Shown: positions 44,702-54,432, counted from the stretch's first letter. The stretch: DNA of 64,000 bases from JAXDMU01 sp963762435 (GCA_963762435.1 CAVXLN010000017.1:172098-236097), one strand, 5' to 3'. Translations and numbers: made by a program. Notes: generated by a model from the sequence alone, not told the origin.

Positions 44702-47100
44702 AATTCACGCTGTCCTGGCTCAAGACCCATCTCGAGACGGATGCCCCGCTCGACCGGATCACCGCCGCCCTCACCATGATCGGCCTCGAGGTCGAGGGGG
44801 TGACCGACCGCGCCAAGGAGCTGGCGCCGTTCCGGATCGCCTATGTCGTCTCGGCCGAGCCGCATCCCGACGCCGATCGTTTGAGGAAATGCCTGGTCGA
44901 TACCGGGACCGAGCAGATCCAGGTCGTGTGCGGCGCGCCCAACGCCCGCACCGGCATGAAGGGCGTGTTCGCACCCGGCGGCTCGACGATCCCGCGCACC
45001 GGCCTGCTGCTCAAGCCGAGCGTGATCCGCGGGGTCGCCAGCAACGGCATGCTGTGCTCGGGCTACGAGCTCGGCATTTCCGAGGATCATGACGGCATCA
45101 TCGAGCTGCCGGATAACGCCCCTGTCGGCACGCTGTTCTCGGCTTATGCCGGGCTCGACGATCCCGTGATCGAGGTCAAGATCACGGCCAACCGCGCCGA
45201 TTGCCTGGGCGTGCGCGGCATCGCCCGCGACTTGGCCGCGGCCGGACTCGGCAGCCTGAAGCCGCTCGACACGGCCAATATCCCCGGCCGCTTCCCGAGC
45301 CCGATCGGCGTCGAGATCGACGATCTCAAGGCGACGCCGCTCTTCGTCGGCCGCCTCATCCGCGGTGTCAGGAACGGGCCGAGCCCGCGCTGGCTCCAGG
45401 ATCGGCTGACCTCGATCGGTCTCCGGCCGATTTCGGCTTTGGTCGACATGACCAACTTCATGACCTTCGATCTCGACCGGCCGCTCCATGTCTTCGATGC
45501 CGGCAAGCTCAAGGGCGGCCTCAAGCTGCGCTCGGCCAAGGCGGGCGAGACGCTGCAGGCATTGAACGGCAAGGAATACGCGCTCGAGCCGGGCATGACC
45601 GCGATCTGCGACGAGACCGGTGTCGTCAGCCTCGCCGGCGTCATCGGCGGCGAGTCGACCGGCTGCGACGAAGGCACAACCGATGTCTTCATCGAGGCCG
45701 CACTCTTCGATCCGGTCCGCACGGCGGCGACCGGCCGCAAGCTCAATCTCCAGAGCGATGCGCGCTACCGCTTCGAGCGCGGCCTCGATCCGGCTTTCGT
45801 GTTCGACGGGATGGAGATCGCGACTCGCCTGGTCATCGAGCTCTGCGGCGGCGAGCCGAGCGAAATCGTGGTGGCCGGCGCCGAGCCCGATTGGCACCGT
45901 ACCTTCACGCTCCGCGCCGCCCGTGTCGAAAGCCTGGGCGGCCTCGCCGTGCCGGAGGCGGAGATCATCCGCATCCTCGGCGTGCTTGGCGCCACCGTGA
46001 CGCGTGCCGGCGAAGCCTTCAGCGTCGCCGTCCCATCCTGGCGCGGCGATATCGAAGGCGAGGCCGATCTCGTCGAGGAGGTGCTGCGTCTCCATGGCTA
46101 CGACCACATCCCGGTCGTGCCCATGGCGCTCGAGACGGCGTTGCCGCGCCCGGCCCTCGATGCCGGCCAGCGCCGCGCCGGGCTCGTCCGCCGCACGCTC
46201 GCCGAGCGCGGTCTCTACGAGGCGGTGACCTTCTCCTTCATGTCGAGCGAGCTGATGGGCGGCGGCAATTCGGGCCTGCTCGGGCCGGTCAATCCGTCGC
46301 TCCTCGTCGCCAACCCGATCAGCGCCGATCTCGATCTGATGCGTCCCGGCATCCTGCCCAATCTCCTGCAGGCGGCCGGCCGCAACAATGATCGGGGCTA
46401 TCCCAACGTGGCGCTCTTCGAGCTCGGCCCCCAATATGCGGACGACACGCCGGCCGGCCAGGCGCTCGTGGCGGCCGGTGTCCGCGTCGGCCAGGTGCTG
46501 GCCAAGCAATGGAACGATCCCGTCCGTGCCGTCGACCTCTTCGACGCCAAGGCCGACGCCTATGCCGGTCTCGCAGCATGCGATGTGCCGGTCGAGAACC
46601 TCCAGGTCACGGCCGATCCGCCCGCCTGGTACCATCCGGGCCGCGGCGGCTCGATCCGGCTCGGACCCAAGACCGTGCTGGCGCATTTCGGCGAGATCCA
46701 TCCGCGCCTCGTGGCGGCCCTCGGCCTCAAGGGCCCGGCCGTGGGCTTCGAGATCTATCTCGATGCGGCACCCTTCCCCAAGGCCCAGCGCCAGCGGCCG
46801 GCCCTGAGGCTTTCGGCCTTCCAGCCGGTCGAGCGCGACTTCGCCTTCCTGGTCGACGACAAGGTGACGGCCGAGCAGCTGCTGCGCGCCGCCCGCGGCG
46901 TCGACCGCAAGCTCGTAACGGAGGTGCGGCTCTTCGATGTCTATACCGGCACCGGCGTGCCGGAGGGCAAGAAGTCGCTCGCCATCACGGTGACCTTGCA
47001 GCCCGTCGAGGCGACGCTGACCGACGCTGAGATCGAGGCTTTCTCGACGGCGCTCGTCGCCCAGATCGCCAAGATGACGGGCGGTGTTCTAAGAGGGTAG
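44698..47100 (+). CDS. pheT: Phenylalanyl-tRNA synthetase beta subunit
   Basis: An 800-residue protein of normal length: MKFTLSWLKTHLET, the tRNA-binding OB domain (residues about 40-150), the B3/B4 editing domain and the C-terminal ferredoxin-like anticodon-binding domain (FQPVERDFAFLVDD). ATGA overlap with pheS. It recognises tRNA-Phe and hydrolyses Tyr-tRNA-Phe. Confidence 0.97.
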   Translation: MKFTLSWLKTHLETDAPLDRITAALTMIGLEVEGVTDRAKELAPFRIAYVVSAEPHPDADRLRKCLVDTGTEQIQVVCGAPNARTGMKGVFAPGGSTIPRTGLLLKPSVIRGVASNGMLCSGYELGISEDHDGIIELPDNAPVGTLFSAYAGLDDPVIEVKITANRADCLGVRGIARDLAAAGLGSLKPLDTANIPGRFPSPIGVEIDDLKATPLFVGRLIRGVRNGPSPRWLQDRLTSIGLRPISALVDMTNFMTFDLDRPLHVFDAGKLKGGLKLRSAKAGETLQALNGKEYALEPGMTAICDETGVVSLAGVIGGESTGCDEGTTDVFIEAALFDPVRTAATGRKLNLQSDARYRFERGLDPAFVFDGMEIATRLVIELCGGEPSEIVVAGAEPDWHRTFTLRAARVESLGGLAVPEAEIIRILGVLGATVTRAGEAFSVAVPSWRGDIEGEADLVEEVLRLHGYDHIPVVPMALETALPRPALDAGQRRAGLVRRTLAERGLYEAVTFSFMSSELMGGGNSGLLGPVNPSLLVANPISADLDLMRPGILPNLLQAAGRNNDRGYPNVALFELGPQYADDTPAGQALVAAGVRVGQVLAKQWNDPVRAVDLFDAKADAYAGLAACDVPVENLQVTADPPAWYHPGRGGSIRLGPKTVLAHFGEIHPRLVAALGLKGPAVGFEIYLDAAPFPKAQRQRPALRLSAFQPVERDFAFLVDDKVTAEQLLRAARGVDRKLVTEVRLFDVYTGTGVPEGKKSLAITVTLQPVEATLTDAEIEAFSTALVAQIAKMTGGVLRG

Positions 47101-47171
47101 GGGCAACCTTTCGGCACGTCGGGACTTATTCCTCGCGCTCGAAATTGAGCGTGAGGAACAGGAGATCCGCC

Positions 47172-47630
47172 ATGGCGTCCAACGACCATGATATCGACGT
47201 GCTGAACAACCTCATCGCCGTGACGCTCGACAGCGGCCATGGCTATAAATCGGCCAGCCACGACACCAAGAACCCGCATTTCAAGACGCTGTTCGGCAAA
47301 TGGGCGATCGAGCGCAAGCAGGTCACGGCCCAGCTGCAGACTGAGGTCCGCCGTCTGCTCGGTGGCCAGCCGGCCCAGTCCGGCACCATGTCGGGCAAGG
47401 CCCATCGCGCTTTCATGGACCTCAAGGCCGCGATCACCGGCAGCGATCAGGGCATCGTGAACTCGGTCGAAGCCGGCGAGGACCATATCAAGCACGAGTA
47501 TGAGGAGGCGATGGCGGATCAGGAGCTGTCGGCGCCGGTCCGCGATCTCGTCCGCCAAGCCTATGGCTCGGTCAAGGCCGGCCATGACCAGATGCGCGAC
47601 CTGAAGCACGGCCTGCAGCAGCAGCACTGA
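47172..47630 (+). CDS. PA2169-type four-helix-bundle protein (DUF2383)
   Basis: A 152-residue helical protein: DHDIDVLNNLIAVTLDSGHGYKSA is the DUF2383 opening, and the four-helix pattern with HIKHEYEEAM near residue 107 fits the ferritin-like bundle of this family. The function is unknown; homologues are often stress-related. ATG 47172 has AGGAG 9 bases upstream. Stand-alone gene after pheT. Confidence 0.85.
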   Translation: MASNDHDIDVLNNLIAVTLDSGHGYKSASHDTKNPHFKTLFGKWAIERKQVTAQLQTEVRRLLGGQPAQSGTMSGKAHRAFMDLKAAITGSDQGIVNSVEAGEDHIKHEYEEAMADQELSAPVRDLVRQAYGSVKAGHDQMRDLKHGLQQQH

Positions 47631-47693
47631 TTACCAACCGTTACGGAACCAAATCCGCCCGGCGCGCGTCAAATCGCCCGGGAGGTGTCCGAC

Positions 47694-48290
47694 ATGCGGC
47701 GACTGGATTTGGGGGTAGCGGTCCTTGCAACACTCCTGACGGCGATGCCTGGCTTGGTGCGGGCGGCAGCGGATCAGCTGCCGCCCGAAGCCGCGGCGGC
47801 AAGCCCGCAGCAGAAGGCCGAGGCGGAGAAGCTCGATGCCCAGCCGGCCAAGCCGTCGCCGGGCAAAGACATCAAGATCGACACCTCGGGCCGCAAGGAG
47901 AGCGGCAAGGCGTCGTTCTATGCCAAGCATTTCAACGGCAGGAAAACGGCGAGCGGCACGCGCCTGCATCCACGCTCCCATGTCATCGCCAGCAAGACCT
48001 TGCCGTTGGGATCGACCGCCAAGGTGACCAACCTCAAGACCGGCAAGAGCGACATCGTCAAGGTCGAGGATCGCGGCCCGTTCGCCGATGGGCGCGTCGC
48101 CGATGTGACGCCGGAGGTGGCGAAGGAGATCGGCCTCGACAAGAAGGAGGGCATGGCTCCCGTCGTCGTGGCGCCGATCACCGTGCCGCAGCCGGACGGA
48201 TCGGTGAAGCTCGGCGCCGGTGCGGCCGAGCCCCCGACCGCCCCGGCTCAGCCCGACGGGCCCGCACTCAAGGAAGAAGCGAAGAGATAA
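47694..48290 (+). CDS. RlpA-like septal ring lytic transglycosylase family protein
   Basis: A 198-residue secreted protein: signal peptide (about 1-25), a low-complexity Ala/Pro/Lys linker, then a double-psi beta-barrel domain (GKASFYAKHFNGRKTASGTRL, ASKTLPLGSTAKVTNLKTGKS, VKVEDRGPFADGRVADVTPEVAKEIG). It lacks a lipobox and a SPOR domain, so it is a minimal RlpA-like barrel protein, probably acting on peptidoglycan. GGAGG lies 8 bases before ATG 47694. Confidence 0.88.
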   Translation: MRRLDLGVAVLATLLTAMPGLVRAAADQLPPEAAAASPQQKAEAEKLDAQPAKPSPGKDIKIDTSGRKESGKASFYAKHFNGRKTASGTRLHPRSHVIASKTLPLGSTAKVTNLKTGKSDIVKVEDRGPFADGRVADVTPEVAKEIGLDKKEGMAPVVVAPITVPQPDGSVKLGAGAAEPPTAPAQPDGPALKEEAKR

Positions 48291-48410
48291 CGCTTCACTG
48301 TTTCAGAATTTGACACAGTCTTATTCGATCGACGCGGATTAATTGCTCAATCTGGCATGACTATCTTCTCGCTACGGCGCGTTAAGGGAGCGCCGGGATG
48401 GAGGGGCGTC

Positions 48411-49340
48411 ATGAGCGATATTCCGCAACAATCGGTTTGGCATGCCGGCGAGCGCGCGGTTCAGCGTCGCGCCGGCGTGCCCGACGCCATCGAGCGTGTC
48501 GGCCAGGTCGCCGTCCGTCCCTTCATGCCGGACCAGCACCGGCAATTCTTCCAGCAACTGCCTTTCCTGGTCGTTGGTTCGGTCGATGACGTGGGCAGGC
48601 CCTGGGCCTCGCTGCTGTTCGGCGAGCCGGGCTTCGTCGCAAGCCCGGATCCGACGCATCTGACGATCGCCGCCCGTCCGCTCCGGGGCGATCCGCTCGA
48701 CGGTGCGCTCCAGCTCGGCGCCCCGCTGGGCATGCTCGGGATCGAGCTCCCGACGCGCCGGCGAAACCGGGCGAACGGCACGGTTACGGCGCTCGATGCC
48801 GATGGCTTCGCCGTGACGGTCGAGGAAAGCTTCGGCAATTGCCCGCAATATATCCAGCGCCGGTCCTATGGCGAGGTACGCGCGGCATCGGTCGAGGCCG
48901 AGCCGCTTGCCGGCCTCGATGCCGAAGCGATCGAGACCATCCGCACGGCCGACACCATGTTCGTGGCCTCGGCCGCGGCACGGGTCGATGTCTCGCATCG
49001 CGGCGGCCGGCCGGGATTCCTTGCGGTCGCTGCCGACGGCGCGATCCTGGTGCCCGATTATTCCGGCAACCGCTTTTTCAACACGCTCGGCAATTTCACG
49101 GTCAATCCGCGCGGCGGCCTGCTCATCCCGGATTTCGACAAGGGCGATCTGCTGCAGCTGACGGGTACGACCGAGATCCTGTGGGACGGGCCGGAGCTTG
49201 CCCATGTCGACGGGGCCGAGCGGATGTGGCGGCTCCGTCCGACCGCGGGCGTCAGGCTGCGCAATGCGCTGCCGACCGAGTTCCGGTTCGAGGATTACTC
49301 GCCGCGCTCGCTCATGACGGGCGTTTGGCGCGCCGCCTGA
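48411..49340 (+). CDS. Pyridoxamine 5'-phosphate oxidase-fold protein
   Basis: A 309-residue flavin- or haem-binding split-barrel protein: FFQQLPFLVVGSVDDVGRPWASLLFG is the first strand set and GGRPGFLAVAADGAILVPDYSGNRFFNTLGN the second FMN-binding region. The family includes PNPOx-like and ferredoxin-reductase-associated proteins of unknown substrate. ATG 48411 has GGAGGGG upstream. Its last 46 bases overlap the 3' end of the convergent regulator gene. Confidence 0.88.
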   Translation: MSDIPQQSVWHAGERAVQRRAGVPDAIERVGQVAVRPFMPDQHRQFFQQLPFLVVGSVDDVGRPWASLLFGEPGFVASPDPTHLTIAARPLRGDPLDGALQLGAPLGMLGIELPTRRRNRANGTVTALDADGFAVTVEESFGNCPQYIQRRSYGEVRAASVEAEPLAGLDAEAIETIRTADTMFVASAAARVDVSHRGGRPGFLAVAADGAILVPDYSGNRFFNTLGNFTVNPRGGLLIPDFDKGDLLQLTGTTEILWDGPELAHVDGAERMWRLRPTAGVRLRNALPTEFRFEDYSPRSLMTGVWRAA

Positions 49341-51850
49341 GGTGCGCGCGGGTCGAGCTCGATCTCGGGGAAGGCGACCCGGACCGCATGTTCCAGATCC
49401 CAGGCGGCGCCGGTCGCCTTGAGGGCGGCGAGCCGATCCGGGCTGAAGGCGGCGTCGAGCATCGGCTTCAGCCGGTCGATCGCCTGGCGGCCGCCGAAAT
49501 CGGGCACCTCGCCGGCGCGCTGGAACGCGGCCTCGACATAGCCTGACAGCTGGGCGGCGGCACTCATCCGGTCCTGGAGTGCTGCCAGCACCGGCGTATA
49601 TTGCAGGCAATGCGAGATCGACTGGATCTCGCCCAGCTTGACCAAAGGCGGCATCGCCTCGCGCCCGCGCTGATCGGCCTCCTCGATCTGGTCGGCCATG
49701 ATGAGATGACCGGCGAGGTTGCCCAGCACCGAAGCCAGGATATGCGGATAGGCGCCGGTCCGGCGCAGTAACGCCGCGACCTCGCGATCGCCCTCGAGCG
49801 CCTCGTCGATCGCTCCCAGCGTGAAATTGAGCTCGGCCAGGTTGAGCATGCTCACGACCGTGCCGCGGTCGCAGCCGACCCGCCGCTCGATCTCGAGCGC
49901 CCGGCGCGTGAAGTCGCGCGCCTCGGAGAGCCGGCCCATGCGGTTCATCGGGATCGCCAGCAGGCTCAAGGCCACCGCCAGCGATTTGGGCGCACCCCCA
50001 TCGCCCAGCAGCTCGAGTGCTTCCTTGCCGGCATCGTCGGCTTCGGCCAGCCGATCGCCCTTGGAGAGCGAGGCGACGAGGAAGGCCAGCGCATGGCCCA
50101 GAAGATGCGGCTCGTTGAGCGAGCGGCACACATCGACCGCCCGCTCGCGGGCCGCAAGCCCGCGCGGCTGGTCGATAATGGCCCAGGCATCGCCGAGCGC
50201 CAGCCACAGCCGGGCGGCGACGGCCGGCGGCGTGCGCGCATCGATCCGGTCGATCGCGGCACCGATCCGCTGGCGTGCCTCGGAGAAGAGCGCCTGCTCG
50301 CGCCACAGGAGCTGTGCCGCCCCGGCCAGCGCCTGGCCCAGCTGCGCATCGCCGGCCGGGCCGAACGCCCAATCGAGGGCCGCACGCACATTGTCGAGCT
50401 CCGGCCCATGGATCGCGAGCCACTCCGTGTCCGGCGTGGTTTGCCAGGCGAGATAGGCGCGATCGAATCGCTCGGCCAGGAACTCGGTCAGCTTGCGGCT
50501 CAAGCTGTCGGTCTCGCCCGCCTCGTCGAGCTTCTCGAGCGCATAGGCGCGCGTGGTGTCGAGCAGGCGATAGCGCGGCACGGTCGGCTCGGTGTCGAGC
50601 ACCACGAGCGATTTCGAGACGAGGCCCGCGAGCGGTTCGACCACCTGCCAGGCGGTGAGACCGTCATCGGTGACGACCTGCTCGGCCGCTTCGAGCGTGC
50701 AGCCGCCGGCGAAGATGCCGAGCCGGCGGAACACGATGCGCTCGGCCTCGCCCAGGAGATCATGGCTCCAATCGAGCGTGGCGCGCAGCGTCTGGTGCCG
50801 CGGCAAGGCGTTTCGGCTGCCCGAGCTCAGAATGCGGAACCGCTCGTCGAGCCGGGCCGCGATCGTCTCGGCCCCGAACACCGGCATGCGGGCCGCGGCG
50901 AATTCGAGCGCCAGCGGAATGCCGTCGAGATGCCTGAGGATGCGCGCGATCGGCTCGGCATTGCGCGGCTCCAGCTGGAACCGGTGATCGACCGTGCGAA
51001 CGCGCGAGATCAGCAAGGCGCCGGCGGCGCAATCCGTGATTCCCGCGACCGTGTCGCTTTCGGGCAAGGTCAAGGGAGTGAGCCGATAGAGCTGTTCGAG
51101 CGGCACGCCCAGCGGCTCGCGCGAGGTCGTCAGCACCGAGACTCCGGGGGCGGCACTCATGATGCCGTCGACGAGGGCGGCGGCCGCGGCCACGACATGC
51201 TCGCAATTATCGAGCAGCAGCAGGAGCCGCCGCGTGGCGAGCTCGCCCTTGAGGAGATCGAGCGGCGGGCGCGCCGCGACCAGGCTGATGCCGAGCGCCG
51301 AAGCCACGGTCGGCGCCACGAGGGCCTGATCGGCGAGTGCCGCCAGCTCGACCAGCAGGATCGATTGATCGGATTCCTGGGCCAGCTGTCGCGCCGCCTC
51401 GAGCGCCAGCGAGGTCTTGCCGATGCCGCCCGGGCCGGTGACCGTGACCAGCCGATGCCGCGCCAAGAGCTGCATCAGATCGGCCTGTTCCTGCTCGCGC
51501 CCGATCAGGGCTGAGCTGCGTGCCGGCAGATTGTGCCGCGGCCGGCCCGGCTCCTCGGATGGCGCTGCAAACTGGGCCAGCGTCTCCACCTGTACCTCGG
51601 GCACCAGGCGATAGCCGCGCCGCGCCACGGTCGCGATCGCATCCTGGCCCAACGCCTTCCTGAGACTCGACACGGCGACCGCGAGGTTGTTGTCCTCGAC
51701 GACCAGGTTCGGCCAGACCCGGCTTAAGAGCTGCTCCTTCGAGACGAAATTATCGTGATGCTCAAGCAGCGCCAGCAGCAGATCGAAGGAGCGGCCGCCC
51801 AGCTGGACCGGCGTGCCGTCCCGCCGCTCGAGCCGCCGCAGACGCGGCAA
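49295..51850 (-). CDS. Winged-helix / NB-ARC ATPase transcriptional regulator
   Basis: 851 residues as called. An OmpR-type winged helix (LEHHDNFVSKEQLLSRVW, then NNLAVAVSSLRKALGQ, ending ARRGYRLVPEV) is followed by an NB-ARC-like STAND ATPase with Walker A GPGGIGKTS at about 138-146, LLLLDNCEHV (Walker B) and LTTSREPLG, then a TPR-like helical C-terminus. STAND regulators switch by nucleotide exchange on ligand binding. The start is doubtful: TTG 51850 cuts the first strand of the winged helix, and coding similarity (YNFSDFKLL) continues upstream to an in-frame TAG at 51890-51892. Confidence 0.85.
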   Translation of the reverse strand: MPRLRRLERRDGTPVQLGGRSFDLLLALLEHHDNFVSKEQLLSRVWPNLVVEDNNLAVAVSSLRKALGQDAIATVARRGYRLVPEVQVETLAQFAAPSEEPGRPRHNLPARSSALIGREQEQADLMQLLARHRLVTVTGPGGIGKTSLALEAARQLAQESDQSILLVELAALADQALVAPTVASALGISLVAARPPLDLLKGELATRRLLLLLDNCEHVVAAAAALVDGIMSAAPGVSVLTTSREPLGVPLEQLYRLTPLTLPESDTVAGITDCAAGALLISRVRTVDHRFQLEPRNAEPIARILRHLDGIPLALEFAAARMPVFGAETIAARLDERFRILSSGSRNALPRHQTLRATLDWSHDLLGEAERIVFRRLGIFAGGCTLEAAEQVVTDDGLTAWQVVEPLAGLVSKSLVVLDTEPTVPRYRLLDTTRAYALEKLDEAGETDSLSRKLTEFLAERFDRAYLAWQTTPDTEWLAIHGPELDNVRAALDWAFGPAGDAQLGQALAGAAQLLWREQALFSEARQRIGAAIDRIDARTPPAVAARLWLALGDAWAIIDQPRGLAARERAVDVCRSLNEPHLLGHALAFLVASLSKGDRLAEADDAGKEALELLGDGGAPKSLAVALSLLAIPMNRMGRLSEARDFTRRALEIERRVGCDRGTVVSMLNLAELNFTLGAIDEALEGDREVAALLRRTGAYPHILASVLGNLAGHLIMADQIEEADQRGREAMPPLVKLGEIQSISHCLQYTPVLAALQDRMSAAAQLSGYVEAAFQRAGEVPDFGGRQAIDRLKPMLDAAFSPDRLAALKATGAAWDLEHAVRVAFPEIELDPRAPQAARQTPVMSERGE

Positions 51851-51892
51851 CAGCTTGAAATCAGAGAAATTATAGCTCGCAACCTCGGTCTA

Positions 51893-52380
51893 ACTCACCG
51901 TACGCCCCACTCCACAGGCCGTCTTAACAAGTTTTCAGAGTTCCTAATGTGACAGCGGCGGCCGGTTGCGCGATGGTTGCCTTGTAGACGGCGCGCGAAA
52001 CTCGGCAGTGGGGACGACGCGGGCGTGTGGCAAGGCGGATTGGACTCTTTTCCGACCATTTCGTCGGATCCGGATCCAGACCTGCCCACGAGCATCCTGC
52101 CTCCCCCTGCCGAGCCGGCGATACCGCTCAAACCCACGGAAGCGGCTCGGTTTCCGCGGGTTTCAGATCGAGCCATCGGTGCGCGGGGCAATTGCATCGT
52201 TCCCGCGAAACGGTAGCGCTACGTCCTTGGGTAACATTACGCACGATTTGGCTGGGAGCAACCTCCATCCCGTCCAAATCAATCAAGCCGAATAAAAGCC
52301 TAAAGTTTCGAGTTTTGATAGTTGTCTTAATCTTCAAGATATTCTCGGGTCGCGAGTGGCCCATCGAAATTCTCAAGGCG
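51893..52380. other. Intergenic stretch upstream of asd, no gene recognised
   Basis: About 490 bases between the STAND regulator and a possible tiny ORF. GC falls towards the right side. It probably carries the regulator promoter on the minus strand and asd control signals on the plus strand, but I cannot place a convincing -35/-10 pair. Several short open frames look spurious. Confidence 0.4.
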
Positions 52381-52494
52381 GTGACCAAATTGAAGTGCGC
52401 GATTATCCTGGCGGTGTCGATATTGATCGGTTGGGCTCTGGTGAAAGAGCCTGTCATGTCCGACAGGCAATCCACCATGCAAGCTGCCCGTTAA
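52381..52494 (+). CDS. Possible small membrane peptide (37 aa)
   Basis: GTG 52381 starts a short frame with one strongly hydrophobic segment (KCAIILAVSILIGWALV) followed by a polar tail (KEPVMSDRQSTMQAAR). AAGGCG just upstream could serve as ribosome-binding site. Single-helix peptides of this kind exist as real genes, but nothing else supports it here. Confidence 0.3.
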   Translation: MTKLKCAIILAVSILIGWALVKEPVMSDRQSTMQAAR

Positions 52495-52593
52495 TTTCAC
52501 GCGATGGCTATGTACTGCCCTGCGCGGATTGCAATTGACGCACCGCGCAGGGTGCACCGAGACTCGCCGCCTCAATTTGAGCGAGTCGGAACC

Positions 52594-53610
52594 ATGGCAA
52601 TGTCAGAGCCGGTTGTCGCGATCGTCGGCGCCACGGGCGCTGTCGGGGTCGAATTCCTCCAGCTTCTCGAGAAGAGACAGTTCCCGGTCCGGGATCTGAA
52701 GCTCTTCGCGACCGCGCGGTCCAAAGGCCGGCTCATGCGCTTCAAGGGCGAGGAGATCGCGGTCGAGGAGCTGACCGCCCAAAGCTTCAAGGGCGTCGAC
52801 ATCGTGCTCGCCTCGGTCGAGGCGGCGATCTCGCGCGATTTCAGCCCGCTCGCGGTCGAGGCCGGTGCCGTCGTCGTCGACAATTCCTCGGCCTTCCGCA
52901 TGGATCCGACGGTGCCGCTCGTGGTGCCGGAGATCAATGCGCAGGAGATCGCCCGGCACAAGGGCATCATCGCCAATCCCAACTGCACCGCGATCATCTC
53001 CGCCACACCGCTCTGGCCGATCCATCAGCGCAACCCGATCCGCCGCATCATCGCGTCGGCCTATCAGGCGGCGTCCGGCGCCGGCGCCCCCGCGATGGAG
53101 GAGCTCCGCGAATCGACTCGCGCCTATCTCGAGGGCCGCGCCTATCCGCCCTCGGTGATGCCTCACCCCTATGCCTTCAACCTCTTCAGCCACAACACGG
53201 CGATCGATCCCGAGACCGGCTATAACGAGGAAGAGACCAAGGTCCGCGCCGAGACGCGCAAGATCTATGGCGATCCCGACATCCTGATCTCGGCCACCTG
53301 CATCCGGGTACCCGTGCTGCGCGCCCATGCCGTGGCGCTCACGATCGAATGCACCTATCCGATCACGCCGACGGAGGTGCGCAATCTGCTCAGCCACGCG
53401 CCCGGCGTGCGCCTCGTCGACGACCAGGCGCGCAATTATTTCCCGATGCCGGTCGACGCCTCGGGCCAGGACGACATCCTGGCCGGCCGCATCCGCCAGG
53501 ATCTGAGCGATCCTACCGGCAAGAGCATCGCCCTCTTCGTCTGCGGCGACCAGCTCCTGAAAGGTGCGGCGCTCAACGCAGTGCAGATCGCCGAATATCT
53601 GGTGAAGTAG
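52594..53610 (+). CDS. asd: Aspartate-semialdehyde dehydrogenase
   Basis: A 338-residue enzyme that reduces beta-aspartyl phosphate to aspartate semialdehyde for lysine, threonine, methionine and diaminopimelate synthesis. The NADP motif VGATGAVGVEF is at the N-terminus, the active-site Cys131 in NPNCTAII, and SYQAASGAGAPAMEEL-like AYQAASGAGAPAMEEL follows. ATG 52594 or 52600. It is the last housekeeping gene before the mobile-element region. Confidence 0.95.
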   Translation: MAMSEPVVAIVGATGAVGVEFLQLLEKRQFPVRDLKLFATARSKGRLMRFKGEEIAVEELTAQSFKGVDIVLASVEAAISRDFSPLAVEAGAVVVDNSSAFRMDPTVPLVVPEINAQEIARHKGIIANPNCTAIISATPLWPIHQRNPIRRIIASAYQAASGAGAPAMEELRESTRAYLEGRAYPPSVMPHPYAFNLFSHNTAIDPETGYNEEETKVRAETRKIYGDPDILISATCIRVPVLRAHAVALTIECTYPITPTEVRNLLSHAPGVRLVDDQARNYFPMPVDASGQDDILAGRIRQDLSDPTGKSIALFVCGDQLLKGAALNAVQIAEYLVK

Positions 53611-53667
53611 GGGCGGTTACTTCACCAAATCTCTATCAGTGGAGCGGGGGTCTCGCCCGCTGGCGGG

Positions 53668-53736
53668 AATAAGGGGACACAATACATAATCCGAGAGCTT
53701 TAGAATAAGGGGACACAATACATAATCCGCGAGTTT
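53668..53736. repeat. Tandem RAYT-associated repeats, left of RAYT1 (2 units, 36-bp period)
   Basis: Two direct copies of AATAAGGGGACACAATACAT followed by AATCCG-GAG. Each contains a 7-base tandem ACACAAT-ACATAAT. The second unit runs into the RAYT1 stop codon. The opposite side of RAYT1 carries two copies in inverse orientation, the arrangement expected for REP-type sequences mobilised by RAYT proteins. Confidence 0.85.
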
Positions 53737-54402
53737 TCATGGCGCCTTCGCGGGTTTCGGTCCCGGCTTCTGCTTGGCCAGCTTCCGACCGAGCCGGGCT
53801 TCCAACCCGGCGACGAAGCCGACCGATCCCAGCGGCCGGCCGGTTCGTTCCCCGGCCTGGATGACCGCCTGCAGGCCCGGATCAAGCCCGCCCGCGAGAA
53901 ATCCCGCCCAGTCGCCGACCCGCTCCAACAGGGGTGCCGTCTCGACCAGCCCGTCATCGCGGCCGGCGAGATGAGCGGCAGCGCTCGACCAGCGCCAATC
54001 CCCAGGGTGCGCCACAAGGCCGGCCCGCACGGGGTTCAGCTCGACATAGCGCGCGCAGGCCAGCAGATAGGCTTCGTCCATCGCGAAGGACGCGAACCGG
54101 CCCTGCCACAGATAGCCGCGCCACCCCTCACGGAAGTTCACCATTCTGGTGTAGCGGCGATGCGCCTCGCCCAGCGCTGCGCGCAGCCCGTCAGGCGTCG
54201 ACGGAACCAGGATCAAATGGACATGGTTCGGCATCAGGCAATAAGCCCAGACTGCCACCTCGGCCTCACGGCACCCTTCGGCCAAGAGCCCGCGATACGC
54301 CTGGTAATCGGAATCGGAAAAGAATACGGGCTGCCGCCGGTTGCCCCGCTGCGTCACATGATGCGGCACGCCGGGCGCAACCGCTCTCGCCAATCTGGCC
54401 AT
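53737..54402 (-). CDS. REP-associated tyrosine transposase (RAYT), copy 1
   Basis: A 221-residue IS200-like (Y1/HUH) transposase: N-terminal MARLARAVAPGVPHHVTQRG, HUH motif in MPNHVHLILVP (about 58-68), and the tyrosine-helix segment ACARYVELNPVRAGL (about 117-131). RAYTs are single-copy-like chromosomal transposases linked to short REP repeats. Differs from copy 2 at about 14 residues by my count. Flanked by inversely oriented tandem repeats at 53668-53736 and 54433-54489. Confidence 0.9.
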   Translation of the reverse strand: MARLARAVAPGVPHHVTQRGNRRQPVFFSDSDYQAYRGLLAEGCREAEVAVWAYCLMPNHVHLILVPSTPDGLRAALGEAHRRYTRMVNFREGWRGYLWQGRFASFAMDEAYLLACARYVELNPVRAGLVAHPGDWRWSSAAAHLAGRDDGLVETAPLLERVGDWAGFLAGGLDPGLQAVIQAGERTGRPLGSVGFVAGLEARLGRKLAKQKPGPKPAKAP

Positions 54403-54432
54403 GGCATGAAGCTAACGGGGGGTGCGCTGGCC

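Noticed and set aside
44647..46701. 684-codon minus-strand frame opposite pheT; similar long frames at 7196-8821, 35045-36676, 40094-41914 and 48372-50423
   Set aside because: All lie opposite well-identified genes and show shadow-type composition without recognisable domains.
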